From assembly GCA_016719225.1 (NCBI GenBank), contig JADKAN010000001.1, positions 744,001 through 808,000 on the forward strand: 64,000 bases of DNA. Reading direction: 5' to 3'. Under the pieces are notes generated by a model. It did not search any database. It was given only the letters and a program-made list of their open reading frames with translations, and was not told where the DNA came from. Shown in pieces: positions 50,599 to 59,411 of this stretch. Made by a program: the position numbers and the translations under genes. This DNA is from Flavobacteriales bacterium (lineage in GTDB: Bacteria; Bacteroidota; Bacteroidia; Flavobacteriales_F; PHOS-HE28). Positions within the stretch are counted from its first letter, which is position 1, and every line of letters begins with the position of its first letter.

Positions 50599-52337
50599 GG
50601 TTTGTTAGCGAATCGCCTCTTGCGCAGGAGGAAAAAGCCCGCACCGATCAACAGCCCGGCCAACACGGGCAACACGAGGTTGGCGGCTTGGATCGCGGTG
50701 CGCCCGGTCTGTATGCGTTGCGGGTCCAATTGATGCAGGGTGATGGCCCGCGACCGGATGGAAATGAGGCTTTCGTCGTTCAGCAGGTAGTTCACCGCGT
50801 TCACGAAGAACTCGCGATTGCCGAATACCTTGGAATTCATCACACGGTCATAGCCCAGCGGATAGAACGTGCCTTTGGCAACGTCCACCGGATTGGCGAT
50901 GGCATCGCCGTCGCTGATGGTGACCATTGCGGTTTTACGGCCCCATTCCCGGTAACCGATCTTGCGCAGCGCGCTGTCGGCCATCAGCAGGCGGTCCGCA
51001 AAGGCTGAACGGAATTTGCCTTCCGTCAATACGGCTACCGGCCTGAAGGGCGTATTGTTCTTATCCAGACCAAGGTCCATATCCACTACGGAAAGGCTTA
51101 TGCGCACTGGACTTCGCAAGGCGCGGCTGTACTTGGAGGATGTCAACAGGATGGTGCTTTTCGCGCTGTCGGTGGCTATGGTGTCGATGGTACTGGCCAG
51201 CTTCAGGTGCACCGGATCGATATTGCTTACGATAGGATGACTGCTGTTGGGTACCACCACTGGTTCGAAAGGGAAGGGGCGTGTTTCCAATTTCGGTTGG
51301 TCGCCATAGGGGCGTGTGTAGAGCTGGATGGGCGCACACTGCTTGTCCAGCAGCAGGTCCTTGTTGATCCGCACTCCATATGCGAAAAGCAGGCGGTCCA
51401 CACCGAGGTCCATCGGGGTGGCCATGGAGAATTGGTTGATGCGCAGGCTGTCCAAGTGCGGGTCCATTTCATCCACGGCCCAAAGCACTTTGCCTCCGTT
51501 CATCACGAACTGGTCCAGGATGAACTGGTCCTTTTCGCTCAAGGCGCTGTCCGGCTTGGCGATGATGATGGCCTCGAACTGGTTGATGCGGTATGGCCCA
51601 TCATCGTTCTTGATGCTCAGTGCATCGATCTTGCCGTCCAAGCGCACATCGCTCACATCGTACTGTTCCTGCAGCGCATTGGTGATGTCCTGCGTGGCCA
51701 AATGCCCCAGCTCACCATGCCCGTTGATGAAGGCCAACCGCGGACGGTAGGTCTCGGTGACCTGACGGATCCCGCTCGCCAGTTCGTATTCCAGGTTGTT
51801 GATGGAGCGGTTCACCATTTCCGCGTTGTTGTTCAGCATCTGCGACTTCAGCAGTTGCAAGGGCAGCGTCTTCCCCTTGTAGGTGATCAAAGCACCGGGC
51901 CAAGCGATCACTTCTTTCTGCGAACCCTTGTCCTGCGTGCGGATACTGGTGTATTGCAGACCGGCCTCCTGCAATTGGCCGTAGACCTGGTCACGGGTTT
52001 TCTCGTCCACGCCGGCACTGGGGTCCACGAAGGTGTATTGCAGCTGGTCCGGGTTGCGCACGCGCATTTCGTCCAACAGGTCCCGCATGGCACTGCTCAA
52101 TTGTTGCAGGTCCGCCGGCAGGTCGCCTTTGAGATAGACCTTCACGAACACTACGTCCTTCAGGCTGTCGACAAGATCCTTTGTGGCTTCGGTGAGGGTG
52201 AACCGCTTTTCGCTCGTAAGGTCCTGGCGCACCCGTAGGAAGGAACCGATAAAAAGCACCAGTAATACAACGCCCGCGCCCATGGCCAATTCGGCGAGGC
52301 TGGCCGCCCGACGGGTGGCGTGTTTGGTCAACTTCAT
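50595..52337 (-). CDS. gldG: Gliding-motility ABC transporter auxiliary protein GldG
   Basis: 580 residues from the ATG at 52337; the longer frame runs into gldF. A helix near the N-terminus (LAMGAGVVLLVLFIGSFL), a long periplasmic domain (SEKRFTLTEATKDLVDSL, then RPRLAFINGHGELGHL and EAIIIAKPDSALSEKDQFILDQFVMNGGK), and a C-terminal helix (LVLPVLAGLLIGAGFFLL). GldG works with GldF and the ATPase GldA in gliding of Flavobacterium. It starts one base before the gldF stop ends, so it is coupled to it. Confidence 0.9.
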   Translation of the reverse strand: MKLTKHATRRAASLAELAMGAGVVLLVLFIGSFLRVRQDLTSEKRFTLTEATKDLVDSLKDVVFVKVYLKGDLPADLQQLSSAMRDLLDEMRVRNPDQLQYTFVDPSAGVDEKTRDQVYGQLQEAGLQYTSIRTQDKGSQKEVIAWPGALITYKGKTLPLQLLKSQMLNNNAEMVNRSINNLEYELASGIRQVTETYRPRLAFINGHGELGHLATQDITNALQEQYDVSDVRLDGKIDALSIKNDDGPYRINQFEAIIIAKPDSALSEKDQFILDQFVMNGGKVLWAVDEMDPHLDSLRINQFSMATPMDLGVDRLLFAYGVRINKDLLLDKQCAPIQLYTRPYGDQPKLETRPFPFEPVVVPNSSHPIVSNIDPVHLKLASTIDTIATDSAKSTILLTSSKYSRALRSPVRISLSVVDMDLGLDKNNTPFRPVAVLTEGKFRSAFADRLLMADSALRKIGYREWGRKTAMVTISDGDAIANPVDVAKGTFYPLGYDRVMNSKVFGNREFFVNAVNYLLNDESLISIRSRAITLHQLDPQRIQTGRTAIQAANLVLPVLAGLLIGAGFFLLRKRRFANKP

Positions 52338-52338
52338 A

Positions 52339-53064
52339 CTACCAAGTGCGGCTTTGGAGCACTGTGCGGGTGCCCAGGATGAAGAGCGCGTCCACGCCGA
52401 GGAAGTACAGGACGTCACGTAGGTCGATCACTCCCCGGCTCATGCTGTCGTAGTGCTGTTGGATGCCGAGGGATTTGATCGGCCCTTCCAATGCTCCGAA
52501 GGCATCGAAGTTGGCCACCATGCCGAAGCCCGCCAGCATGATGAAACAGAGGAACACGGCGATAAGGAAAGCAACGATCTGGCTTTCCGTGAGGGCTGAG
52601 GCGAAGATCCCGATGGCCGTGAAGCAGGAGGCCAGGAACAGCAGGCCGATATAGCTGCCCAAAATGCCGCCGTTATCCAAGTTCCACGTCGGGACCGCCA
52701 AGGTGCCAACGCTCCACCAATAGATCAAGGTGGGTATCAGGGCCACCACCACGAGGAGCATGGCCGCCATGTATTTGGCCAATACGATCCGCAGTTCGGA
52801 CAGGGGCTTGGTGAGCAGGAGCTCCAAAGTACCCGTACGCATTTCCTCGCTGAAACTGCGCATGGTGATGGCCGGTACCAGGAAGAGCAACACCCAAGGC
52901 GCCATGTAGAAAAGCGGGGTGAGGTCGGCATAGCCGGAGTCGAGCACGTTGTTCGGGAACACCCACAGGAACAGGCCCGTGAGCAGTAGGAACACCGTGA
53001 TCACGATGTGCCCGATCAAGGTGCCCAAAAAGCCACGGATCTCTTTTCCGATCAATGCGTACAT
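52339..53064 (-). CDS. gldF: Gliding-motility ABC transporter permease GldF
   Basis: 241 residues from the ATG at 53064; the frame extends to 53163 but the internal ATG gives the family N-terminus MYALIGKEIRGFLGTLIG. Six helices of the ABC-2 permease type, with TMRSFSEEMRTGTLELLLTKP as the conserved coupling region. It pairs with GldG. The ATPase gldA is not in the window. It has its own -7 element. Confidence 0.92.
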   Translation of the reverse strand: MYALIGKEIRGFLGTLIGHIVITVFLLLTGLFLWVFPNNVLDSGYADLTPLFYMAPWVLLFLVPAITMRSFSEEMRTGTLELLLTKPLSELRIVLAKYMAAMLLVVVALIPTLIYWWSVGTLAVPTWNLDNGGILGSYIGLLFLASCFTAIGIFASALTESQIVAFLIAVFLCFIMLAGFGMVANFDAFGALEGPIKSLGIQQHYDSMSRGVIDLRDVLYFLGVDALFILGTRTVLQSRTW

Positions 53065-53105
53065 GCGTTTCCTATCATCCCGCAAAAGGGCCGGAATGAA
53101 GGGGG

Positions 53106-53113
53106 CGAAGGTA
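53106..53113 (-). promoter_or_regulatory. -7 element for gldF
   Basis: Minus-strand TACCTTCG, a full TAnnTTYG match, 41 nt upstream of the gldF ATG and in the gap after the TPR gene. Confidence 0.5.
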
Positions 53114-53184
53114 AAGTCCTTCGTGAAGTGTACCGCCCGCTTTCCGGGGAACGGCAGTGCCAAGTTTCGTTGCGGTAGGGCCGG

Positions 53185-54060
53185 TCAGAACTGGATCGTG
53201 GTTTTACGTCGTACCCGCTTGGGCTTTTTGGGGATCTTCTTGGAATCCGTGTCACAATAATTCTTCTTCACGAATGCCGCATCCTTGTCCCCGAGGCGCA
53301 TGCTCTTGTTGAAATCGGCACAGGCCTTTTCCTTATCGCCCATTTCATAGTGACAGTCGGCGCGGTAGTAATAGGCGTTAGCGAGTTCGGTGGTGTCGGT
53401 GGCGATCACCTCGGTGAAGGTGGCGATGGCCTCCTCGTACTGCTTGCCCTCGTATTGCAGCACCGCTTTGCTCATCAGGCCGCCGGGGATCGAAGGCTTC
53501 AAACGCAGGGCCTCGGCGATCTCCGCAATGCCGTCCTTTTCATTGTACTGTTCGCCTTTGATAACCCCGGATAGATACAGGGCCTCCGGAAAACCGGGCC
53601 TGAGTTCGCTGGCTGTTTTCAGGCTCTTCAATGCCGCATCGCCCTCATTTCCGAGGTAAAGGGCCCACGCCCTGTTATACCAAGCGTCGGCATCGGTGGC
53701 GTCCAGCTCAATGGCCTTCTGCGTATCGCGGAGCGCTCCTTTGGGGTTGCCCTCGGCGATGCGCAAGGCACTACGGCTTACGTACAGGCGCGGGTCCGTG
53801 CGGCTGATGTCCTCAGCCTTGTCATAATCCTCCATGGCTTCGCCGTACCGAAATTTCCGCTGGTAAATGTCGCCGCGCAACTTGTAGGCGGGCTCTGAAC
53901 CGGGATGGTCCAGGATCGAAGCGTTCACCAACACCAATGCGCTGTCCAATGCCCCACGGGAATAGGCGGCAAGGGCGGGTTCTAATACCGCTTGCACGCT
54001 GTCCTGCGCGGTTGCGCCGAAGGACCAGACCAAGGAGAATACGATCAGGAAATACTTCAT
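53185..54060 (-). CDS. Secreted tetratricopeptide-repeat protein
   Basis: 291 residues. Signal peptide (KYFLIVFSLVWSFGATAQ) followed by about six TPR units, for example PAYKLRGDIYQRKFRYGEAM, ADAWYNRAWALYLGNEGDAA and ANAYYYRADCHYEMGDKEKA. The C-terminal ~25 residues are very basic (KKIPKKPKRVRRKTT). Probably periplasmic, as a scaffold for an unknown complex. It overlaps the upstream gene by 4 nt, so it is translated with it. Confidence 0.85.
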   Translation of the reverse strand: MKYFLIVFSLVWSFGATAQDSVQAVLEPALAAYSRGALDSALVLVNASILDHPGSEPAYKLRGDIYQRKFRYGEAMEDYDKAEDISRTDPRLYVSRSALRIAEGNPKGALRDTQKAIELDATDADAWYNRAWALYLGNEGDAALKSLKTASELRPGFPEALYLSGVIKGEQYNEKDGIAEIAEALRLKPSIPGGLMSKAVLQYEGKQYEEAIATFTEVIATDTTELANAYYYRADCHYEMGDKEKACADFNKSMRLGDKDAAFVKKNYCDTDSKKIPKKPKRVRRKTTIQF

Positions 54061-54386
54061 TCGGGGAGATGAGGAGTTGAGCTTTTGCGTTCAGGCAACA
54101 GGTGTTCCGAAGTGGTGCTCCATGCTTCAGCAGGTGAGGAAAAGAGCGTCTTGACCACAGGCCAAACATTGCCGAACACATCGGAAACGCGATACGCCTC
54201 CAGGTCGGCAGGGCTGCGCCAATGGCTGTGGGTGAAGAACACGCAAGGATCTTCCACGTCGTGAAGCAATTCCAAGGCCAAACAACCCGGAGAACCGATG
54301 ATCTTGTCCTTCCAGCGCTCGAACAAGCCTTGGAAGCGTTGGACTTCCTCAGGACGGAAGGTCATTTTTACCAAGCGTACGATCAT
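54057..54386 (-). CDS. ABM-domain (antibiotic biosynthesis monooxygenase-like) protein
   Basis: 109 residues of the ABM dimeric alpha/beta-barrel: MIVRLVKMTFRPEEVQRFQGLF, GCLALELLHDVEDPCVFFTHSHW and SPADLEAYRVSDVFGNVWPV. Related proteins include quinol monooxygenase YgiN and heme-degrading IsdG. No heme or substrate ligand can be confirmed. Overlaps both neighbours by 4 nt, so three genes form a tightly coupled set. Confidence 0.8.
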   Translation of the reverse strand: MIVRLVKMTFRPEEVQRFQGLFERWKDKIIGSPGCLALELLHDVEDPCVFFTHSHWRSPADLEAYRVSDVFGNVWPVVKTLFSSPAEAWSTTSEHLLPERKSSTPHLPE

Positions 54387-55207
54387 GCGCGGGCGATGGT
54401 TCGGGTTACAACCTCCAACTCCAGCCGCACCGCGTCCGTGATCTGGAGGCCCAGCAGTTGCGCGGCACCGCCACCAGCACCTCGCACGCCTTTATTCACA
54501 GCGATCTCCAAATAGCCGGTATCGCCGAAAAAGGCGACGCGTTCACCATGGGGAACATCGGAATAGGTCTTGTGGACCTTTTTAATGTCGTGCATCGGCC
54601 GGCCGAAGGAGATGCGGAAGTCGCGCCCTTTTACCAAGGATTCGAACAACGGCCGCGTGATGTTGGTCACCACGTTGCCGTAATGGTCGATATGGACCAC
54701 TTCACCTTTGATCGTGCCGTCCATCACCACGGGGCGGATGCCGACCTGCTCGCGCAGATCCTGTGTTTTGCGGCCCAGCATCTCGATGGTGCCGCCACGG
54801 GCCAAGTGGCAGGCGGCCTTCACGAACACGTTCTTGTTCGGGAAGGATTGGTGGTCGGCGTCCAGCTTCAAGGTCAGCTCGAATGCTTCCTGCGGCTTGC
54901 CGTCGAAGAGCAGGGAGAAGATCCCGTTGTCCGCACCGATGAAGTAGTGCCCTTCATGGCGCACGGCAAGGTGCGCGGTCTGCCCATCCGCTTCGGGGTT
55001 CACACCGATCACGTGGATGCTGCCCACGGGGAATTCCGGCCATGCGTTGCGCAGTACGAAGGCCGCATGCATGTTGTTGAACGGCGCGATGGAATGGCTG
55101 ATGTCCACGATGATCGCAGCGGGTAGTTGTGTCAATATCGCTCCCTTCACCGCTGCGACGTAATGGTCGCTGGTGCCCATATCGGAAAGAAGGGTGATGA
55201 TCGCCAT
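54383..55207 (-). CDS. SAM hydroxide adenosyltransferase (DUF62)
   Basis: 274 residues of the SAM hydroxide adenosyltransferase (duf-62) family, which splits SAM into adenosine and methionine. Signatures: ITLLSDMGTSDHYVAAVKGA, DISHSIAPFN, the IGADNGIFSLL motif and DHYGNVVTNI in the C-terminal beta-barrel domain. The gene order (this, ABM, TPR, gldF, gldG, DUF4340, dnaN on one strand, phoH-purC diverging) looks like one I recall in Flavobacteria. The -7 element at 55245 serves it. Confidence 0.92.
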   Translation of the reverse strand: MAIITLLSDMGTSDHYVAAVKGAILTQLPAAIIVDISHSIAPFNNMHAAFVLRNAWPEFPVGSIHVIGVNPEADGQTAHLAVRHEGHYFIGADNGIFSLLFDGKPQEAFELTLKLDADHQSFPNKNVFVKAACHLARGGTIEMLGRKTQDLREQVGIRPVVMDGTIKGEVVHIDHYGNVVTNITRPLFESLVKGRDFRISFGRPMHDIKKVHKTYSDVPHGERVAFFGDTGYLEIAVNKGVRGAGGGAAQLLGLQITDAVRLELEVVTRTIARA

Positions 55208-55230
55208 GCCCGAATGAAGCGGAGAGGAAT

Positions 55231-55238
55231 TACTTTCG
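55231..55238 (+). promoter_or_regulatory. -7 element for phoH
   Basis: TACTTTCG, a full TAnnTTYG match 37 nt upstream of the phoH GTG. It is 6 bp from an opposite-strand -7 element. Confidence 0.45.
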
Positions 55239-55244
55239 ACCGGT

Positions 55245-55252
55245 CAAAAATA
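55245..55252 (-). promoter_or_regulatory. -7 element for the SAM hydroxide adenosyltransferase gene
   Basis: Minus-strand TATTTTTG, a perfect TAnnTTTG, 37 nt upstream of the ATG at 55207. Its transcription start would fall on or near the divergent phoH element, so the two promoters probably exclude each other. Confidence 0.5.
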
Positions 55253-55275
55253 GCCGTTGGCGCTTATAAAGGGCG

Positions 55276-56283
55276 GTGGCGGACAAAACCAACCATCCCT
55301 TGAGCGAGCGCACCATCCATATCACGGCCGTGGAACCCTTGGCCGTGCTCGGCCCCAACGATCAGAACCTGTGGGCGATCCGCGAATTCTTCCCTAAGCT
55401 GAACCTTGTGGCCCGTGGCGACCAGTTGAAAGTGATCGGACCCGGTGATCAGGTCGATCTGTTCCTGGAACGCTTCGAGCAACTGCAGCGCCATGTGGCG
55501 AAGTACAACGAACTGCCACGGAAAGTGCTGGACGACATCATGGGCAGCGGCGACAAACAGGAAGAGGACGGTGATGAGAGCGGCGTGATCGTCCATGGCA
55601 ACTTCGGCCTGCGGGTGAAGCCCCGCACGCGCAATCAACAGCGCTTGGTGGATGCCGTGGTCAAGAACGACATGGTCTTCGCCGTGGGTCCAGCCGGAAC
55701 GGGCAAGACTTACACAGCCGTGGCTTTGGCGGTCCGTGCATTGAAGGACAGGCAGGTCCGCAAGATCATCTTGACACGGCCAGCAGTGGAAGCGGGAGAG
55801 AACCTTGGCTTCCTGCCCGGCGATCTCCGCGAAAAACTCGATCCCTATCTGCAACCGCTCTATGACGCGTTGAAGGATATGGTGCCTCCGCAGAAGTTGG
55901 TGGAGTACTTGGAGACGGGCGTGATCCAGATCGCACCTCTCGCCTTTATGCGTGGACGCACCTTGGACCATGCGTTCGTGATCCTCGACGAAGCGCAGAA
56001 TGCCAGCTTGCCACAAATGAAGATGTTCCTGACCCGTATGGGCCGCGACGCCAAATTCCTCATTACCGGCGATGCCACCCAAGTGGATCTGCCCGATCGC
56101 GTGCGTTCGGGACTGATGCCGGCCGTGGACCATTTGCGTGCAGTGGAGGGAGTGGCCGTGATCGATCTGGACGAGAAGGACGTGATCCGCCACGAGCTCG
56201 TCACCCGTGTCATCGCCGCTTTCAAGGACATTGAAGAGAACCGTCCACCTGCCAACGGCAAGCCTACAACGGAACAGAAATGA
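55276..56283 (+). CDS. PhoH-family ATPase (GTG start)
   Basis: 335 residues. An N-terminal KH-like region, a variable linker rich in D and E (GDKQEEDGDES) and the PhoH ATPase domain: VKPRTRNQQRLVDAV, Walker A GPAGTGKTYTAVALAV and Walker B VILDEAQNA. The family is linked to RNA metabolism. Start is GTG 55276: TAA lies in frame 9 nt upstream and no ATG occurs before the domain. ATGA overlap (56280-56283) with purC. Confidence 0.92.
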   Translation: MADKTNHPLSERTIHITAVEPLAVLGPNDQNLWAIREFFPKLNLVARGDQLKVIGPGDQVDLFLERFEQLQRHVAKYNELPRKVLDDIMGSGDKQEEDGDESGVIVHGNFGLRVKPRTRNQQRLVDAVVKNDMVFAVGPAGTGKTYTAVALAVRALKDRQVRKIILTRPAVEAGENLGFLPGDLREKLDPYLQPLYDALKDMVPPQKLVEYLETGVIQIAPLAFMRGRTLDHAFVILDEAQNASLPQMKMFLTRMGRDAKFLITGDATQVDLPDRVRSGLMPAVDHLRAVEGVAVIDLDEKDVIRHELVTRVIAAFKDIEENRPPANGKPTTEQK

Positions 56284-57239
56284 GCCTCCCGAACACACTC
56301 ATGCGCTCGGACCTGCAACTTCCGGATGTTGCGGAAGTCTACCACGGCAAGGTGCGCGACGTGTACCACTTGAAGGATGGTCGGACAGCGCTCGTTGCCA
56401 CGGACCGCATCAGTGCGTTCGACGTGGTGCTGCCGCGCGGCATCCCGCATAAAGGCCAAGTGCTGAGCCAGCTGAGCTGGAACATGTTGCAGGCCACCGC
56501 GCACATCGCCCCGAACTGGGCCATCGCCTCTCCGGACCCGAACGTAGTTATCGGGCATCGCTGCCAGACCGTAAAGGTGGAGATGGTGGTGCGCGGCTAC
56601 CTCGCGGGCCACGCATGGCGCACCTACCAGCAAGGCGGGCGCATGTTGTGCGGTGCCGTAATGTCGGAAGGGTTGAAGGAGAACGACCGCTTCCCTACGC
56701 CGTTGATCACGCCCAGTACCAAGGCCGACGAAGGCCACGACGAGGATATCACACCCGACGAGATCCTGGCGCGCAAACTGTGTACGCCGGAGGAATGGGA
56801 AACCATGAGCCGCTACGCACTGGCACTTTTTGCAGAGGGCAGCCGTATTGCCAACGAGCGTGGACTTATCCTGGTGGACACCAAGTATGAGTTCGGCCGG
56901 ACCAAGGATGGCCGCATCCTGCTGATCGACGAGGTGCATACGCCGGACAGTTCACGGTATTTCCATTTGGAGGGTTATGCTGAACGCCAGGCCAAAGGCG
57001 AGCGGCAGAAGCAGCTCAGCAAAGAGTTCGTGCGGGAATGGCTCATCGCGAACCACTTCATGGGCAAAGAAGGCCAAGCCGTTCCCAAAATGGACGACGC
57101 TTTCGTGCAAAGCGTCACGGACCGCTACGTGGAACTTTTCGAACGGATCACCGGGGAAGTTTTCATGCCGGCGGAAACCGCCGACATTAATAGGCGCATA
57201 CAGCGTTCATTGGGCGATTGGCTGGCAACGGCACGTTGA
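56280..57239 (+). CDS. purC: Phosphoribosylaminoimidazole-succinocarboxamide synthase
   Basis: 319 residues, the long form of SAICAR synthase. It joins aspartate to CAIR in purine synthesis. Motifs: VYHGKVRDVYHLKDGRTALVA, TDRISAFDVVLPRGIPHKG, VEMVVRGYLAGHAWRTY and LVDTKYEFGRTKDGRILLIDE, and the DSSRYF signature. Length fits the Bacteroidota/eukaryote-like form. It is coupled to phoH and converges with the VIT gene. Confidence 0.96.
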   Translation: MSLPNTLMRSDLQLPDVAEVYHGKVRDVYHLKDGRTALVATDRISAFDVVLPRGIPHKGQVLSQLSWNMLQATAHIAPNWAIASPDPNVVIGHRCQTVKVEMVVRGYLAGHAWRTYQQGGRMLCGAVMSEGLKENDRFPTPLITPSTKADEGHDEDITPDEILARKLCTPEEWETMSRYALALFAEGSRIANERGLILVDTKYEFGRTKDGRILLIDEVHTPDSSRYFHLEGYAERQAKGERQKQLSKEFVREWLIANHFMGKEGQAVPKMDDAFVQSVTDRYVELFERITGEVFMPAETADINRRIQRSLGDWLATAR

Positions 57240-57268
57240 CGGCAGTATCCCGGGCTTTGGGATGACCC

Positions 57269-57952
57269 TTAGGAGATCAACCGCGCGATCAAGAAAGCCG
57301 CACCGGCTGCAAGGATCCCGATGAGCATGGTCTTCAAAGCGCCTTGTAAAGGCTTGTCGCCTGTAAGCTTGGTTTTTACATAACCGAAGATGAAAAGGAA
57401 GGTCACGGTGACGATCGCGGAGATCATCAGGCCTTGTTCCGGCGTATCCGTTACGAAGTAGCCCAGCAAAGGCACAATGCCCCCGGCGATGTAGGAAGCG
57501 CCGATGTTGAAGGCGCTTTTGCGTGCCCGTAAAGCATCGGGCTTTTCCATGTTCAGCTCGAACTTCATCATGAAGTCCACCCATTGCTTTTTGTCGCGGC
57601 TCAGTTCTTCCGCCACTTGGTGCTGAACCGCTGGACTGATGCCATATTCGGCCAGCACTTCGCGTACTTCCTGTTTTTCCTTTTCCGGCACTTTCTCCAC
57701 TTCGGCGTACTCACGCTTCAACTCGCTGTCGTAATGCTCCACGTCGGTGCGGCCCGCTAAGTAGCCGCCCAAGCCCATGGCGATGGAACCGGCCACGATC
57801 TCAGCAACGCCCGCTGTGATAATGATGTCATTGCTATGCACCGCACCGCTGAGACCCGCTGCCAGCGCGAAGGGCACGGTAAGCCCATCGGCCATGCCGA
57901 TCACGATGTCCTTGATCAGATCCGAGGACGTGAAGTGCTTTTCTTCGTGCAT
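57269..57952 (-). CDS. VIT1/CCC1-family transporter
   Basis: 227 residues with about five helices. The N-terminus has DIVIGMADGLTVPFALAAGLSG and the SIAMGLGGYLAGRTDVEHYDSE motif, typical of VIT/CCC1 iron or manganese transporters. A cytosolic charged loop (EVEKVPEKEKQEVREVL) follows, then MMKFELNMEKPDALRARKSA and the last helices. Moves Fe2+ or Mn2+ across the inner membrane. It follows the SDR gene by 3 bp on the same strand. Confidence 0.88.
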   Translation of the reverse strand: MHEEKHFTSSDLIKDIVIGMADGLTVPFALAAGLSGAVHSNDIIITAGVAEIVAGSIAMGLGGYLAGRTDVEHYDSELKREYAEVEKVPEKEKQEVREVLAEYGISPAVQHQVAEELSRDKKQWVDFMMKFELNMEKPDALRARKSAFNIGASYIAGGIVPLLGYFVTDTPEQGLMISAIVTVTFLFIFGYVKTKLTGDKPLQGALKTMLIGILAAGAAFLIARLIS

Positions 57953-57955
57953 GTA

Positions 57956-58816
57956 TCAAGCTAGGAAACGTTTTACAACCTCATCGCGTAGCCTGCGCCC
58001 GTCAGGGTCGGCCTGAGTTTTCAGACGGCATAGTTCCTCTGCCCATTGCGAAGTGCGGATGCGGACCGGTGGGTCTTTCATTCCGGCAACTTCCACGATC
58101 ACCTCGGCGACTTGTTCAGCGGTCTGGTATGGCTGCTCCCTTTCCGTATCGGCGCGTTTGCGCATGCCACCCAGGTAGCGGTCGAAAAGCGGTTTGTAGG
58201 GGTCGTCGTCCTTCAACGCCTCGCCCATGCGGTTCAGCGCACTGGCGGTGAACGGAGTGCTGATGCCGCCGGGCTCCACAGCCGTGAAGTGGATGCCGAA
58301 GGTGGGGGTGATATAGGATGCCATGGCTTCGGTGAAGCCCTCCACGGCGAATTTGGCAGCGCAGTAGAGTTCATTGAACGGCTGACCCACCAAGCCGCCG
58401 ACGCTTGAAATATTGATGATGCGGCCATTGCCTTGTCCGCGCATGCCGGGCAGCACGGCTTTTGTGCAACGCACAACGCTCAGGTGGTTCACCTCGTTGA
58501 TCCAAACGATCTCTGCATCGGTGGTTTGCTCAGTGGTCTTTGCGAAGCCCGCACCGGCATTGTTCACCATTATGTCGATGCCACCCGCTTCCGCTTGCAC
58601 CTGCTTTACGCAAGCAGCGATGGAACCGGGCTCTGTCACATCCAGGGGAAGCACATGCAGATCCACCTTCAGGGCCTTCGCCTCCTGCATCAAACCATCC
58701 TGCTTTGTGATATCGCGCATGGTGGCATAAACACGATAACCCTTCTGGGCAAAGCGCAATGCGGTCTTCAGCCCGAGGCCGCTGGAGCAGCCGGTGATCA
58801 ACACGGTTTTAGGCAT
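57956..58816 (-). CDS. Short-chain dehydrogenase/reductase
   Basis: 286 residues from the ATG at 58816; TTG 58828 is possible. The Rossmann fold with TGCSSGLG (cofactor loop, residues 8-15), NNAGAGFAK, and the catalytic set NISSVGG with Y-C-A-A-K. An R at the end of beta 2 (ATMRD) suits NADP. Substrate unknown; the later part (GISTPFTASALNRMG, then RKRADTEREQPYQTAEQVAEV) is like classical SDRs of the oxidoreductase type. 3 bp ahead of the VIT gene. Confidence 0.88.
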   Translation of the reverse strand: MPKTVLITGCSSGLGLKTALRFAQKGYRVYATMRDITKQDGLMQEAKALKVDLHVLPLDVTEPGSIAACVKQVQAEAGGIDIMVNNAGAGFAKTTEQTTDAEIVWINEVNHLSVVRCTKAVLPGMRGQGNGRIINISSVGGLVGQPFNELYCAAKFAVEGFTEAMASYITPTFGIHFTAVEPGGISTPFTASALNRMGEALKDDDPYKPLFDRYLGGMRKRADTEREQPYQTAEQVAEVIVEVAGMKDPPVRIRTSQWAEELCRLKTQADPDGRRLRDEVVKRFLA

Positions 58817-58846
58817 ATCGGTATCCAAGTGTGGCAGGAAGGCCTC

Positions 58847-59377
58847 CTATTCAACACCCAGCCGTCCTTCCAAATGTTGTTGAAGGTCGATCATGATCGC
58901 CTTTTTGTATGCGTCCTGCTCGCTGGCAGCTGCCTTCTTCACAAGCGAAAGACCGAGCCGTGCGGCTTTTTCCGGTAGTAGCTCTTGGTTCTCCAGCACG
59001 GTGAGTACCTCGAAGGCTTCTTCCGCATCGCCTTCAACGGCCACCTGCAACAAGCGCTCGGTGTACGGCTGGGTATCCAGCCCGGCGTTCCAGAAGGCCG
59101 AGATCACCGTTTTGCGCACTGGCAGCAGCTCGGGCATGTCCAATGCGCGGGCGAATTCGGCGGCGGCGTCTTTCACCTTCACCTGGTAGAGCAAGGATTG
59201 TATGCGGCGCTGGCGGGCCGGATCGTCCGTGGTCGCCAAGGCTTGTAGCAATGGGAAAATGGATGCCACATCGCCCTTTTCATGGATCACGGCCAACGCT
59301 TCCAGAGCCTTCGCGTCGTCATCGCTTAGCAAGGCCGCAAAGGCCTTATCGATCATGGTCTTCTTCTTTTCCGTCAT
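58847..59377 (-). CDS. HEAT-like helical protein, unknown function
   Basis: 176 residues from the ATG at 59377, all alpha and charged. Pairs of helices such as DAKALEALAVIHEKGDVASIF, ARQRRIQSLLYQVKVKDAA and VRKTVISAFWNAGLDTQPYT resemble HEAT-type repeats. No catalytic motif. Starts after its own -7 element and precedes the SDR by 30 bp. Confidence 0.65.
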   Translation of the reverse strand: MTEKKKTMIDKAFAALLSDDDAKALEALAVIHEKGDVASIFPLLQALATTDDPARQRRIQSLLYQVKVKDAAAEFARALDMPELLPVRKTVISAFWNAGLDTQPYTERLLQVAVEGDAEEAFEVLTVLENQELLPEKAARLGLSLVKKAAASEQDAYKKAIMIDLQQHLEGRLGVE

Positions 59378-59411
59378 TTCCGGTTCCGCCAATGCATCGA
59401 TGGCGCTCGGA

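Noticed and set aside
55264..56939. Long minus-strand open frames opposite phoH and purC
   Set aside because: Both sit opposite genes with full catalytic motifs; composition is that of antisense reading.
57246..57262. ATCCC ... GGGAT inverted repeat between purC and the VIT gene
   Set aside because: Only five pairs and no T run; chance is likely.
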